DNA of 19,627 bases from an uncultured Bacteroidota bacterium (GTDB lineage: Bacteria; Bacteroidota; Bacteroidia; Chitinophagales; Chitinophagaceae): assembly GCA_903881265.1 (NCBI GenBank), contig CAIRSV010000285.1, positions 1 through 19,627 on the forward strand, in the 5' to 3' direction. Each line of letters begins with the position of its first letter. Position 1 is the stretch's first letter. The notes under the pieces were generated by a model, which saw nothing but the letters and a program-made list of their open reading frames with translations, searched no databases and was not told where the DNA came from. The translations under genes were made by a program, and so were the position numbers. Shown here one piece after another: positions 7,761 to 15,965 of the stretch.

Positions 7761-8648
7761 TTAGCTTTCTTTTTTACTGTTGCTATAATCGTCGAGCAAA
7801 CGACGTTCTTCGTTCGTAAGGGCATTGATGCCACGTTCACTGATCTTGTCGAGTATTGCATCAATGCGTGATGGCGACATATGAATATGCTTAAACGGAA
7901 TATCTTTATTGGCACGAGTGCGGGCTTTCGTCTCCTTGTTCAATACAAAATTTTTATTATCCATCATGGCGCCACTTTGTTTTAATAGATGCGTGCACAT
8001 TTCAAAAAAGCCTGAAAGAATATTATTGTACAGCAGACCTATCGTTATCCCGCCCAATAAAAGGAAGAGACTTGGTATATTATATAACTGAATCGACACC
8101 ATCTTCAATCCGACAAACAGCATCACTAATACCCAAATAGGAATACCCACACCAAACAAGGCCCAAAACTTATACGATGGTTTGAAGAATACAGCCGCAA
8201 ACGCCACAGCCATCACACAGGTAGAAGCACCGGTAAAAAGTTGCGGCGGTGTTTGTTTGAGTAAACCTAAGACCAGCATAAAGATGCCCCCTGCGATACC
8301 ACCAATGACAAAGATGGGAAGAATGCGGTTGGGTCCTCTCAGGTCTTCGATGACGGTGCCGAAGATCCAAAGCCAGATCATATTGGCAACTATACCCCAG
8401 AAATCACCGTCGAGAAAGAAGTAGGTAAACAGGCTCCATGGCTGACTAACAAATGATTTCATATCCGAAGGGATGCTCAGCTTGTTCCAGAGATACGTAT
8501 AAAAATCGGCATCACTGTTTGAATTAATCAACATACTGATACGGATAAATTGCAGCAGCACAAACAGGATGGCCACAACCAATACGATCTTGATGATATC
8601 GCTTTTGGATGTAAACTTGAAAATAGATGTTGAATTGAAGATGCCCAT
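7761..8648 (-). CDS. Rhomboid family protein lacking the catalytic histidine (likely pseudoprotease)
   Basis: A 295-aa polytopic inner-membrane protein of the rhomboid family. The serine is kept in GAST (S142), but the family GxSG is altered, and the histidine expected before GG in the sixth helix is replaced by leucine (LLLGG, L197). The histidine usually found ahead of the oxyanion asparagine is also gone (GIVANM, N89 retained), while FGTVIEDLRGPNR (95-108) still marks the family. Without the Ser-His dyad it should not cleave peptides. The C-terminal soluble tail (~240-295, RIDAILDKISERG...LTNEERRLLDDYS) matches the small domain often attached to Bacteroidota rhomboids. Its ATG directly abuts the TAA of the active rhomboid gene, so the two are probably translationally coupled and may act together (inference). 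Confidence 0.85.
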   Translation of the reverse strand: MGIFNSTSIFKFTSKSDIIKIVLVVAILFVLLQFIRISMLINSNSDADFYTYLWNKLSIPSDMKSFVSQPWSLFTYFFLDGDFWGIVANMIWLWIFGTVIEDLRGPNRILPIFVIGGIAGGIFMLVLGLLKQTPPQLFTGASTCVMAVAFAAVFFKPSYKFWALFGVGIPIWVLVMLFVGLKMVSIQLYNIPSLFLLLGGITIGLLYNNILSGFFEMCTHLLKQSGAMMDNKNFVLNKETKARTRANKDIPFKHIHMSPSRIDAILDKISERGINALTNEERRLLDDYSNSKKES

Positions 8649-9518
8649 TTAGTAGAGACTTTTTCGGTTTGTTTTATTCCACACGTTGATGATGATGAAG
8701 GCAACTAGCATGCCGCCCAGATGAGCAAAGTGAGCGATATTGTCGCTTTCGCTATTGCGTATACCTGCATACAATTCAAAGATAGCATAAAATGCCACAA
8801 AGTATTTTGCCTTGATCGGAATGGGAATAAAATATAAGTATAGCTCTGTGTTGGGGAATAGATAACCGAACGCAAAGAGGATACCGAACACAGCACCCGA
8901 TGCACCGACGGTAGGTATATCGCGTTGCATAGTCAGGTATTTTTGCAATTCAATCGAAACCGATTGCATAAAGCTAGGACTAACTGAGCCAGCAGCGGCC
9001 CATTGCTGTTTGATATCGAAGAGCATAGCACCCAGTTGTGAGTTTCTCGAATAATGATGCGAGTTCAGGTAGGCACTGAATTGATCGAGCGTCATCGGAT
9101 GATTGAATTGTGCTACCACATCCTGCACACCGTTCAGTTGCCAAGTCACCACACCTAGATGAAGAATGGAGGCGCCTACACCACATAGCAGATAGAAGTA
9201 AAGGAAGCGGTTAGGCCCGAAGGTATTTTCAAGAATAGAGCCGAACATCCACAAGGCAAACATATTGGAAAAGAGATGCATAAAGCCGGCTTCATAATTG
9301 GCCCCGACGCCACCCACATCGCCATGCATAAATAGATGTGTGACCAATTGCCACCATCTGAATTTTTCAGAGCTCCAGTGATGTAGCGCCAAAAACTCAG
9401 TTAGGTCAATGCCTTGCTTGCCGAAGACGATGCTTGCCAAAAATAGCAAACCATTAATGATCAATAAATTTTTGACAATATTGGGTAATATCTCAAAGCG
9501 CGAGGGTCTGAAATTCAT
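8649..9518 (-). CDS. Rhomboid family intramembrane serine protease
   Basis: A 289-aa inner-membrane protease of the rhomboid family, which cleaves transmembrane segments of substrate proteins using a Ser-His dyad. The nucleophile is S207 in GASGAVFG, the general base H266 in HFAHLGG, and the oxyanion asparagine N85 in HLFSNMF; the signature FGSILENTFGPNR (92-104) is present. Between the second helix region and the active serine lies an unusually long hydrophilic stretch (~126-203), rich in Q, S and H. It is the first gene of a four-gene minus-strand operon (9518-6316). A -7 box ends four bases before its ATG, so the message is probably leaderless. Substrates are unknown. Confidence 0.93.
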   Translation of the reverse strand: MNFRPSRFEILPNIVKNLLIINGLLFLASIVFGKQGIDLTEFLALHHWSSEKFRWWQLVTHLFMHGDVGGVGANYEAGFMHLFSNMFALWMFGSILENTFGPNRFLYFYLLCGVGASILHLGVVTWQLNGVQDVVAQFNHPMTLDQFSAYLNSHHYSRNSQLGAMLFDIKQQWAAAGSVSPSFMQSVSIELQKYLTMQRDIPTVGASGAVFGILFAFGYLFPNTELYLYFIPIPIKAKYFVAFYAIFELYAGIRNSESDNIAHFAHLGGMLVAFIIINVWNKTNRKSLY

Positions 9519-9522
9519 GCCG

Positions 9523-9549
9523 CAAAAGTAAGGTTTTTATCAGATGCAA
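9523..9549 (-). promoter_or_regulatory. Bacteroidota-type promoter of the rhomboid operon, leaderless layout
   Basis: Minus strand: TTG (9549-9547), 16-nt spacer, TACTTTTG (9530-9523), an exact TAnnTTTG match. Four bases (CGGC) separate it from the ATG at 9518, so transcription should start at or next to the start codon. The spacer is a little short against the usual ~19. Confidence 0.6.
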
Positions 9550-9608
9550 CATAGCCTGTCGTCGGGCATAAAAATTATTTGTGAGACGGCTACTAGTTTA
9601 ATGTGAGA

Positions 9609-11705
9609 TTAACTTTCAATCAACGTCATGAATTCCTCTTCTGTGAGGATATTGATGGTGCCCAATTTCTTGGCCTTCTCGAGTTTGCTGCCAGCATCGG
9701 CACCGACCACAAGATAATTGAGTTTGCTGCTGACACTGCCCAATATATTGCCGCCTTTGGCTTCTACCATTCCTTCGGCGTCGTTTCGTTTCATGGTGAG
9801 TGTGCCGGTGAAAAGAAATGTTTTTCCTGCCAGTCCGCCACTCACAATTTCTTGTTTCAATTCATTCTTGAAGTTCAAACCGCAGGCTTCAAGTTCGTCA
9901 ATCAATTTGCGGTTGTCGGGATGTGAAAAGAAATCGACGATGGAACCTGCTACTTTGATACCCACATCTTCAAACGTACAAAGTTGTTCGATACGCATGG
10001 AATACAAATCAGCGATATGCGAAATATGTCGGGTCAGTGTTTTAGCCGTTGTTTCACCCACATAACGAATACCTAAGCCAAACAGTAAACGGTTCAGCGG
10101 TTGGGTTTTTGATTTTTCGATGGCTTCCGCCAGATTGCTCATGGATTTTTCACCAAAACCTTCCATCGATTTCATCTGCTCGAAAGGAAGCGAATAAATG
10201 CCAGCGATACTTTTCAGATAACCCTGTTCAAAAAATTTTCGTACCAGGGCGTCACCTAATCCCCTGATATCCATGGCATCTTTGGAGGCGAAATGCGCGA
10301 TTTTTTCTATGACCTGTGCTTCGCAATTGATATTGGTACAACGCCACACGGCCTCTTCTGCAGGTTTATAAAGCACTTCATAACAGACAGGACAATGCGT
10401 AGGAAAGTCAATGACTTGCTCGCTTCCATCTCTGAGTTCAGGAAATGATTTTACCACATACGGTATCACATCACCGGCCCGTTCAATCAAGACCGTATCG
10501 CCCAGCATCAGGTTTTTTTCCTTCACGACATCCTGATTGAAAAGAGATAAGGAACTGATGGTGACACCACCTACATACACAGGTTCAATTTTTGCCACTG
10601 GTGTCACACTGCCTGTTCGACCTACCTGATATTCTACATTCAGTAATTTGCTTGTCGCTTGTCGCGCCTTGAATTTAAAGGCGATGGCCCAACGAGGGTG
10701 ATGGGAAGTTTGTCCGATTTTATCCTGCAAATCCATGCGGTTTACTTTGATCACCATACCATCAATCTCATACGGAAGTTCATCTCGTCTATTTTCATAT
10801 TCCAAACAAGTATCAATGACAGTGGCAATTCCGTGTATCAGTCGCGTAGTTGAGAATGAGGTTTTAAATCCAAGCGATTCCAATGTTTTCAAGGTGTCAT
10901 AATGTGTACTGAATTCCTTTGGATAGGATTCATTTTCGGTCAATGTCAAATTGCTCACATTATATAGAAAGGCATCAAGTCCGCGTTTCGCCACCTCATT
11001 AGGGTCTTTCATCCGCAAGGAGCCTGATGCTGCATTACGAGGATTAGCTAAAGGCGCGAGTCCGTCAGCGATTATTTTTTCATTGTATTGTGTGAATGAT
11101 TTTTTATTGATCAAAACCTCACCTCTGATTTCGATCTGACGGATATGATATTTCGAAAGCGATGCCATCAGCGGCACCGAACGAATTTGTTTTGTATTAT
11201 TGGTGATATCATCGCCTTGCACGCCATCGCCTCGTGTAGCACCTCGGAGCAACAAATCGTTTTCATAGATAAGTGAAATGCTAGCGCCATCGAATTTCGG
11301 TTCCACACAATATTCAATATTTTCTTGTCCACTTAGCTCTCTGCATTTGCGATCCCAATCTAATAGGTCTTCGGCATCATAACTATTTTCAAGACTTAAC
11401 ATTGGCACCAAATGAGCCACAGAAGGGAAGTCTTTGTTTAATCCTTTCGCAATTCGTTGTGTGGGAGAATCGGGTGTGATTAAGGACGGATGATGTTGTT
11501 CGAGCACCTTCAATTTTTTAAACAAGGCATCGTATTCCGCATCGGCTAAGACAGGATTATCATTGACATAATATGTCCAATCGGCAAAATTTAAAATGTC
11601 TTTGAGCTGCGCAAGATGTTCGGGCGCAACTTCAGTGTGAAGCAATTGTTTGGCGCCAGCAACCAGTTCCGATTGTTGCGAAGCAGCGTACATCATATTC
11701 GTCAT
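9609..11705 (-). CDS. ligA: NAD-dependent DNA ligase LigA
   Basis: A 698-aa essential ligase that seals nicks in replication and repair using NAD+. All family regions are present in order: the NAD-binding Ia region (YYVNDNPVLADAEYD, ~45-59); the adenylation domain with nucleophilic lysine K137 in EPKFDG, followed by RGATRGDGVQGDD; NPRNAASGSLR; EIDGMVIKV; WAIAFKFKA; an OB fold; a four-cysteine zinc finger starting CPVC and ending CTNINC; helix-hairpin-helix repeats; and a C-terminal BRCT domain beginning LAGKTFLFTGTL. Length is normal. The ATG at 11705 is 26 nt after the flavin reductase gene, so co-transcription is likely; nearby in-frame ATGs a few codons later are possible alternatives. Confidence 0.98.
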   Translation of the reverse strand: MTNMMYAASQQSELVAGAKQLLHTEVAPEHLAQLKDILNFADWTYYVNDNPVLADAEYDALFKKLKVLEQHHPSLITPDSPTQRIAKGLNKDFPSVAHLVPMLSLENSYDAEDLLDWDRKCRELSGQENIEYCVEPKFDGASISLIYENDLLLRGATRGDGVQGDDITNNTKQIRSVPLMASLSKYHIRQIEIRGEVLINKKSFTQYNEKIIADGLAPLANPRNAASGSLRMKDPNEVAKRGLDAFLYNVSNLTLTENESYPKEFSTHYDTLKTLESLGFKTSFSTTRLIHGIATVIDTCLEYENRRDELPYEIDGMVIKVNRMDLQDKIGQTSHHPRWAIAFKFKARQATSKLLNVEYQVGRTGSVTPVAKIEPVYVGGVTISSLSLFNQDVVKEKNLMLGDTVLIERAGDVIPYVVKSFPELRDGSEQVIDFPTHCPVCYEVLYKPAEEAVWRCTNINCEAQVIEKIAHFASKDAMDIRGLGDALVRKFFEQGYLKSIAGIYSLPFEQMKSMEGFGEKSMSNLAEAIEKSKTQPLNRLLFGLGIRYVGETTAKTLTRHISHIADLYSMRIEQLCTFEDVGIKVAGSIVDFFSHPDNRKLIDELEACGLNFKNELKQEIVSGGLAGKTFLFTGTLTMKRNDAEGMVEAKGGNILGSVSSKLNYLVVGADAGSKLEKAKKLGTINILTEEEFMTLIES

Positions 11706-11731
11706 TGTGTTATACAGGTTCTTGATGATCG

Positions 11732-12592
11732 TTATTCAGGGTAACTTAGCGATGCATGTTTCATATGCAGAAGCACTTGCCATGCCATATCAACATCGTG
11801 GTTGTCGAGATATTCTTTGGCCACTTCTTCAGGATTTTTAGAGGCATCTATGCTGAAATCTACATTCACTTCAGGAATCGAGGTGCTGTTTGCTAATTGT
11901 CCAAGATGATTGCCTGTCAATAGTTTGCTGTGTTTGATATGTGTCGGTAAGGCGTCGATACCGATCCCTAAATTTAAATTGGGTTTCGCCACTTCGAAAA
12001 CAGCATCGCCGCTCGCACGACAATAATAATCGCCTCCCATACGGGCTACGAGGTCGATCTTATGCGGATCGATTTGCTGATGTTCGTTTAAGACATCATC
12101 ATTGATATGCATCATCAACACTTCACAAATAATCAGATTACCTGCTCCGCCTTCGCTACCTGTTTCTTTCACTTCAAGAACCTTGCATTCAAACTGCACC
12201 GGTGATTCTTTCACACGAAAGGGTTTAACGAATTCAGACGCGATGGGTGTGAGTCCTGATTTTTCAAACTCGCTCACCCCTTTTGGATATTCGCAACTAC
12301 TAAGACTCATCTGCTGCACAATAGCGTAATTGACCATATTGATAACCACTTCCTTGGTTTCGATACAATTTTCGAGGGTGTGCTTAATGGTATTATCCCT
12401 CACTCGTCGGGCAGGTGAAAAAATTAATATGGGTGGTTTGCTGCCGAAGACATTGAAGAAGCTAAATGGCGATAAGTTGGCTTGACCATCACTATCGATG
12501 GTGGATGCGAAGCAGATTGGTCGCGGTGAGATAGCGCCTAAAAGGTATTGATGGAATTGCGAGGTCTTGAGTTCGGACGGTGTAAATTTCAT
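11732..12592 (-). CDS. Flavin reductase-like (FMN-binding split-barrel) protein
   Basis: A 286-aa cytoplasmic protein. The N-terminal ~200 residues carry the flavin reductase-like domain: the early motif GAISPRPICFASTID, then NLSPFSFFNVFGSKPPILIFSPAR, then KEVVINMV. These mark a flavin-binding split barrel, in which proteins usually reduce FMN or FAD with NAD(P)H or hold FMN for another reaction. The remaining ~85 residues form a C-terminal extension often seen in the longer Bacteroidota members. It sits between rnc (29 nt upstream) and ligA (26 nt downstream); the placement does not indicate a shared pathway. The physiological reaction is not evident. Confidence 0.88.
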   Translation of the reverse strand: MKFTPSELKTSQFHQYLLGAISPRPICFASTIDSDGQANLSPFSFFNVFGSKPPILIFSPARRVRDNTIKHTLENCIETKEVVINMVNYAIVQQMSLSSCEYPKGVSEFEKSGLTPIASEFVKPFRVKESPVQFECKVLEVKETGSEGGAGNLIICEVLMMHINDDVLNEHQQIDPHKIDLVARMGGDYYCRASGDAVFEVAKPNLNLGIGIDALPTHIKHSKLLTGNHLGQLANSTSIPEVNVDFSIDASKNPEEVAKEYLDNHDVDMAWQVLLHMKHASLSYPE

Positions 12593-12621
12593 ATTGTATA
12601 CTATGTTTTGTGCTTGGTTGT

Positions 12622-13338
12622 TTAAACCAATGCTAATTTTTTGATGGCTTCTTCAGCCGCTATTTTACTCGCTTCTTTTTTATTACTCGCTATCGATTTA
12701 GCGATAATTTCATCTTCATAAAGCACCCCGACTGTAAATTGTTTCCGACCTTTTTCCATAGTTTCTTCGAGCACTACAAATTCAATCGTCTTGCCTTGTT
12801 TACTGGCCCAACCTATGAGTTTATTTTTCATATTGACTTCGATGTTTTCGAGCAATTCAATATCAACAAACGGTATGAGAATCCGTTTACGAAGAAAGGT
12901 TCGCGTGGTGGCATATCCTTTATCGATGTAAATGGCGCCTATGAGCGCTTCGAGTGCATTGCCAAAAATTAATGAATTTCGTAGGTAATAATCTTGTTCA
13001 TTGAACTTCATGATAGATTTCAAGCCGATCTTAAGCGCAATCTGATTGAGTGTTTTTCTGTTCACAATCTTGGAGCGCATATCGGTTAGATAACCTTCAG
13101 GTTTGGTAGGGTATTTTGTAAACAAATGCTCACCAATAATAGCCCCTAAAATGGCATCTCCGAGAAATTCAAGTCGTTCGTTATTCTCTGTTGAGTTGGC
13201 ATTGTTCGATCGATGACAAAGTGCTAATTCATACAATGCAATATTACTTGGTGTAAATCCAAGCATGGTTTGAAGGTCCTTGTATAAAGAACTTTCTTTA
13301 GTAAAAAACTGTACAATGAAATCGGGAAGAAATCGCAA
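12622..13338 (-). CDS. rnc: Ribonuclease III
   Basis: A 238-aa double-strand-specific endoribonuclease that matures rRNA precursors and trims other duplex RNAs. The RNase III signature ERLEFLGDAIL is at 54-64, with catalytic E57 and D61. The second metal-binding site reads GNALEALIG: E130 is kept, but the position of E. coli D114 is asparagine (N127). A double-stranded RNA-binding domain occupies ~170-238 (KLIGWASKQGKTIEF to IAAEEAIKKL). No ATG fits the conserved N-terminus, so TTG at 13338 is taken as start; the frame is closed ~9 codons upstream. It follows the DUF885 gene by 24 nt, which suggests one transcript. Confidence 0.95.
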   Translation of the reverse strand: MRFLPDFIVQFFTKESSLYKDLQTMLGFTPSNIALYELALCHRSNNANSTENNERLEFLGDAILGAIIGEHLFTKYPTKPEGYLTDMRSKIVNRKTLNQIALKIGLKSIMKFNEQDYYLRNSLIFGNALEALIGAIYIDKGYATTRTFLRKRILIPFVDIELLENIEVNMKNKLIGWASKQGKTIEFVVLEETMEKGRKQFTVGVLYEDEIIAKSIASNKKEASKIAAEEAIKKLALV

Positions 13339-13362
13339 GGGGGTGGATTTAACTATTGCAAA

Positions 13363-15138
13363 TTAATATGTCTTAGACCAAACTGCTAATTTTTTCTCAA
13401 GAACTTCCAACGGCATATTGCCACCGTTAAGTAGTTGGGTATGAAATGCAGCAAGATTGAAGTTGGTGCCAAGTTGCGTTTGATACCTTTCTTTCATACG
13501 CGAGATAGTAATCTGTCCGATTTTATACGACAAGGCCTGACCTGGAATTGCCATGTATCGTTCGATTTCCGAAGTGGCTTCTTCTGTTGAAATACGTTCA
13601 TTGTCCATCATGTATTTTATGGCGTCTTCTCGTGACATATGTCTTGTGTGAATAGAAACATCCACCACCAATCGAATAGCCCTGTGCATGGCATCGCTCA
13701 AGTGACCGAAATACTGATATGGGTTTGAATATAATCCTAACTCTTTCCCTAAGGTTTCGGTATACAATGCCCATCCTTCAGCATAGGCACTATAGGATAG
13801 AAATTTTCTAAACTTAGGCAGCGTATTATTTTCTTGTTGCAATGAAATTTGATAATGATGGCCCGGTATAGCTTCATGTAGGAATAAGGTTTCCATACCC
13901 ACGGCATTAAATTTTAACGCATCAAGCACAGGCACATAAAAGATACCCGGACAGCTACCATCCTCACTTCCCGGATTGTATTCGGCGCTCGCACTCGCTG
14001 CTCGATAGGCTTCAGTTTGTCTGATTTCAAATTTTGTTTTTGGTACGGTTTCAAACAATTCCTTCAGATGAAGATCTTCAATTTTTTTGATAGCGATAAA
14101 ACTATCAAGTACTTCTTGCGAAGAATGGAAGGGGAAAAATTGTTTATCAGAATTTAGGTATTGAAAAAATTCGGGTAGACTTCCATTGAAATGAACTTGT
14201 TCCTTTACCTTTTCCATTTCACTTTTTAAGCGCGCTACTTCATTGAGCCCAAGTTGATAAATGCTATCAGGTGTTAAACGGGTAGTGGTATAATTTCGTA
14301 TTAGAAACTGATAATACGCGGTGCCATTTGGTAAGTCATCCATGCCATCGGTGGTGCGACACGCAGGTAGATATTCTGCTTCAACAAAGTTGGCAAGTTT
14401 TGCATATGCAGGTAGAATGGAATTGCTGATGGCTGAGACATATGCTTGTGTAAGTCTGTCTTTGTCTTTCACAGAAAAATCGGATGGGAATAGCTTGATC
14501 GGGCCATAAAAAATATTGGTCAACGGGTCCTTGGTAATCACGCCTTTCAATTGCGGAATCACTTTCATAGCCAATGTTTTTGGGATGGTATAACCCGATG
14601 ATATTCCTTTGCGCATATTGGCGATAGCCGTATCGGCCCAAGCCGGAAACAAGTTGATCCGCTGTAAAAAGTTTTCGTAATCCTTGACAGTTTTGAAGGG
14701 TTGATTGCCGGTGCCGCTTCCAAGTTGAGGAAACTCTAGTGTGAAGCTCCAGAATTGATTGATAGGCATCAGGTGAGAAGGGAAGGTAAGCGCTTCGATA
14801 TTGAGGTTGAGTTCATATTCAAAAAGTTGTTTGCTGACTTCATCTTCAGCAGATAAAGGTTCCTGAATAGTGCTCAGTTTATTGAGATAGGTTTCATAAA
14901 ATGTGCGTACTGTTGTTCGGTAACTTTCACTGATGGTAATTGGTAAACGGTCATTGTATCTGTTGTCGCCACAAGCAGTTGCTTCCAATGGAAAAAGTTG
15001 CATGCGTTCATTCCAATACGATGTAAATACAGCATCAAGTTGTTTTGATTTACTCGCATGGCCTTGATTATCCTGATTGGATTGGCAGCTAACAAAAAGG
15101 AGTGTTATCAATGTAAGAGGTAAAATGAAGAGTCTCAT
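13363..15138 (-). CDS. DUF885 family lipoprotein, metallopeptidase-like
   Basis: A 591-aa lipoprotein. The signal peptide ends with a lipobox, LFVSC, giving a lipidated C18, so it is anchored in the cell envelope. The body matches DUF885. Its hallmark HEAIPGHHYQ (H421, E422, H427, H428) resembles zinc-metallopeptidase motifs, and AYAEGWALYTE (E454) supplies a likely further ligand. These features suggest a zinc-dependent hydrolase, perhaps a peptidase; no substrate is visible. A run of polar residues after C18 is probably a linker. It is the first gene of a probable minus-strand operon with rnc, flavin reductase and ligA. No clear promoter box was found in front of it. Confidence 0.9.
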   Translation of the reverse strand: MRLFILPLTLITLLFVSCQSNQDNQGHASKSKQLDAVFTSYWNERMQLFPLEATACGDNRYNDRLPITISESYRTTVRTFYETYLNKLSTIQEPLSAEDEVSKQLFEYELNLNIEALTFPSHLMPINQFWSFTLEFPQLGSGTGNQPFKTVKDYENFLQRINLFPAWADTAIANMRKGISSGYTIPKTLAMKVIPQLKGVITKDPLTNIFYGPIKLFPSDFSVKDKDRLTQAYVSAISNSILPAYAKLANFVEAEYLPACRTTDGMDDLPNGTAYYQFLIRNYTTTRLTPDSIYQLGLNEVARLKSEMEKVKEQVHFNGSLPEFFQYLNSDKQFFPFHSSQEVLDSFIAIKKIEDLHLKELFETVPKTKFEIRQTEAYRAASASAEYNPGSEDGSCPGIFYVPVLDALKFNAVGMETLFLHEAIPGHHYQISLQQENNTLPKFRKFLSYSAYAEGWALYTETLGKELGLYSNPYQYFGHLSDAMHRAIRLVVDVSIHTRHMSREDAIKYMMDNERISTEEATSEIERYMAIPGQALSYKIGQITISRMKERYQTQLGTNFNLAAFHTQLLNGGNMPLEVLEKKLAVWSKTY

Positions 15139-15246
15139 GTATTTAATTATTGAAGATGAATGAAACGAATATGTATAAAATTATTGTTGGAATTGATCAC
15201 ACATTTTGTGTTTCATCGGGTAAAAATAAGGTTTAAGTCTTTTTTT

Positions 15247-15276
15247 TTTGAAGTATGAAATATCAACATATATTTG
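15247..15276 (+). promoter_or_regulatory. Near-consensus Bacteroidota promoter facing an ORF-less region
   Basis: TTTG (15247-15250), 18-nt spacer, TATATTTG (15269-15276). This is the best match in the window to TTTG-N19-TAnnTTTG. It points into 15277-15378, where no plus-strand ATG or reading frame is found but a strong terminator is. Confidence 0.65.
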
Positions 15277-15281
15277 CACCA

Positions 15282-15370
15282 CAAAACAGAAATTTAAGAT
15301 TTTTTCATAGGTTGATTTGGTTAGGGATTAAACAGTCTTTGCTTTTCCAAGCAGAGACTGTTCCTTTTTA
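15282..15370 (+). ncRNA. Candidate small RNA
   Basis: A plus-strand transcript of roughly 85-90 nt is predicted from the promoter at 15247-15276 to the hairpin-T terminator at 15331-15370. No ATG lies on the plus strand in this segment. Both neighbouring genes are on the minus strand, so the promoter serves neither. The 5' part (~15282-15330) is AT-rich and mostly unpaired, ending in TTGATTTGGTTAGGG; the 3' part is the terminator. Its end lies close to the 3' end of the thioesterase gene in antisense orientation. No named RNA family is recognised. Confidence 0.45.
15331..15370. terminator. Strong hairpin terminator, probably bidirectional
   Basis: Stem 15331-15343 pairs with 15350-15362 over 13 positions (one G-U), loop TTTCCA. 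On the plus strand it is followed by CC and a run of five T (15365-15369), which suits the candidate small RNA. On the minus strand it lies 9-48 nt beyond the thioesterase stop codon, where it may also end that message, though its T run there is weak. Confidence 0.7.
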
Positions 15371-15378
15371 GGGAAGTC

Positions 15379-15906
15379 TTATTTTTCAAGAATGTCTTCG
15401 ACAAAGAGTTTACGTAATTCGGTTGCTTGGTCCGGTTTCATTCGACCAGATAGCACCAAACGTAGTTGTCTTCTTCTCAATGCACCTTCAAATCGGCGTT
15501 GTTCTTCATCTGATTCAGGAATCAGTTCTGGTACAGCACGTGGTTTGCCATTAGGGTCTAACGCAACAAATGTCATATAAGCCTCATTCGAAAGATACTT
15601 AAACTGTGTTGGAAGGTCTTCGCCATGCACTTTGATATAGACTTCCATCGATGTGCTAAAGGCTCGCGTTACTTTGGCTTCGATAGTTACTACATTCCCA
15701 AGTCGCACAGGATTGGCAAAGGAAATATTATCCGCTGAGGCCGTAACAACCGGACAGTTACAATGTTTCATAGAAGCCATCGCTGCGGCTATATCCATCC
15801 AATGCATCAGTCGCCCACCCATTAAATTACCCAAGGTATTGGTATCGTTGGGTAAAACCAATTCACTCATGGTGGTCATCGATTCCGAAGGAGTTTTTGC
15901 TGCCAT
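15379..15906 (-). CDS. Acyl-CoA thioesterase, hotdog fold
   Basis: A 175-aa cytoplasmic thioesterase of the YciA/BACH type, hydrolysing acyl-CoA to free acid and CoA. The hotdog motif PNDTNTLGNLMGGRLMHWMD (19-38) holds the conserved N-x-x-G region and the likely catalytic D38. A second strand block, TASADNISFANPVRLGNVV, follows. The tail after ~145 is charged and may be helical (EEQRRFEGALRRRQLR). The start is taken as ATG 15906. A longer frame back to TTG 15930 exists, but that codon overlaps the -7 box. It is divergent from the OmpA-domain gene and followed by a strong terminator. Confidence 0.92.
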   Translation of the reverse strand: MAAKTPSESMTTMSELVLPNDTNTLGNLMGGRLMHWMDIAAAMASMKHCNCPVVTASADNISFANPVRLGNVVTIEAKVTRAFSTSMEVYIKVHGEDLPTQFKYLSNEAYMTFVALDPNGKPRAVPELIPESDEEQRRFEGALRRRQLRLVLSGRMKPDQATELRKLFVEDILEK

Positions 15907-15923
15907 ATTATTTGTTTTATGTG

Positions 15924-15956
15924 TTGGCAAATCTAGTGTTTTCTTCTGTACCTTTG
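15924..15956 (+). promoter_or_regulatory. Promoter of the OmpA-domain gene, near-leaderless
   Basis: TTG (15924-15926), 22-nt spacer, TACCTTTG (15949-15956), an exact -7 box. The ATG codons at 15966 and 15969 are 9 and 12 nt further, so the 5' leader should be only a few bases. Confidence 0.55.
15928..15935 (-). promoter_or_regulatory. -7 box of the thioesterase gene
   Basis: Minus strand TAGATTTG, an exact TAnnTTTG match, 21 nt before ATG 15906; the leader would be about 16 nt. No TTTG is seen at -33. It lies within the spacer of the divergent OmpA-gene promoter. Confidence 0.5.
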
Positions 15957-15965
15957 GTTTGATTC

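Noticed and set aside
15199..15211. Palindrome ACACA-TTT-TGTGT upstream of the DUF885 lipoprotein gene as an operator
   Set aside because: Short and AT-rich with a single occurrence; chance is a sufficient explanation.
15907..15930. Thioesterase start at TTG 15930
   Set aside because: The codon overlaps the TAGATTTG promoter box and ATG 15906 gives a normal family start.
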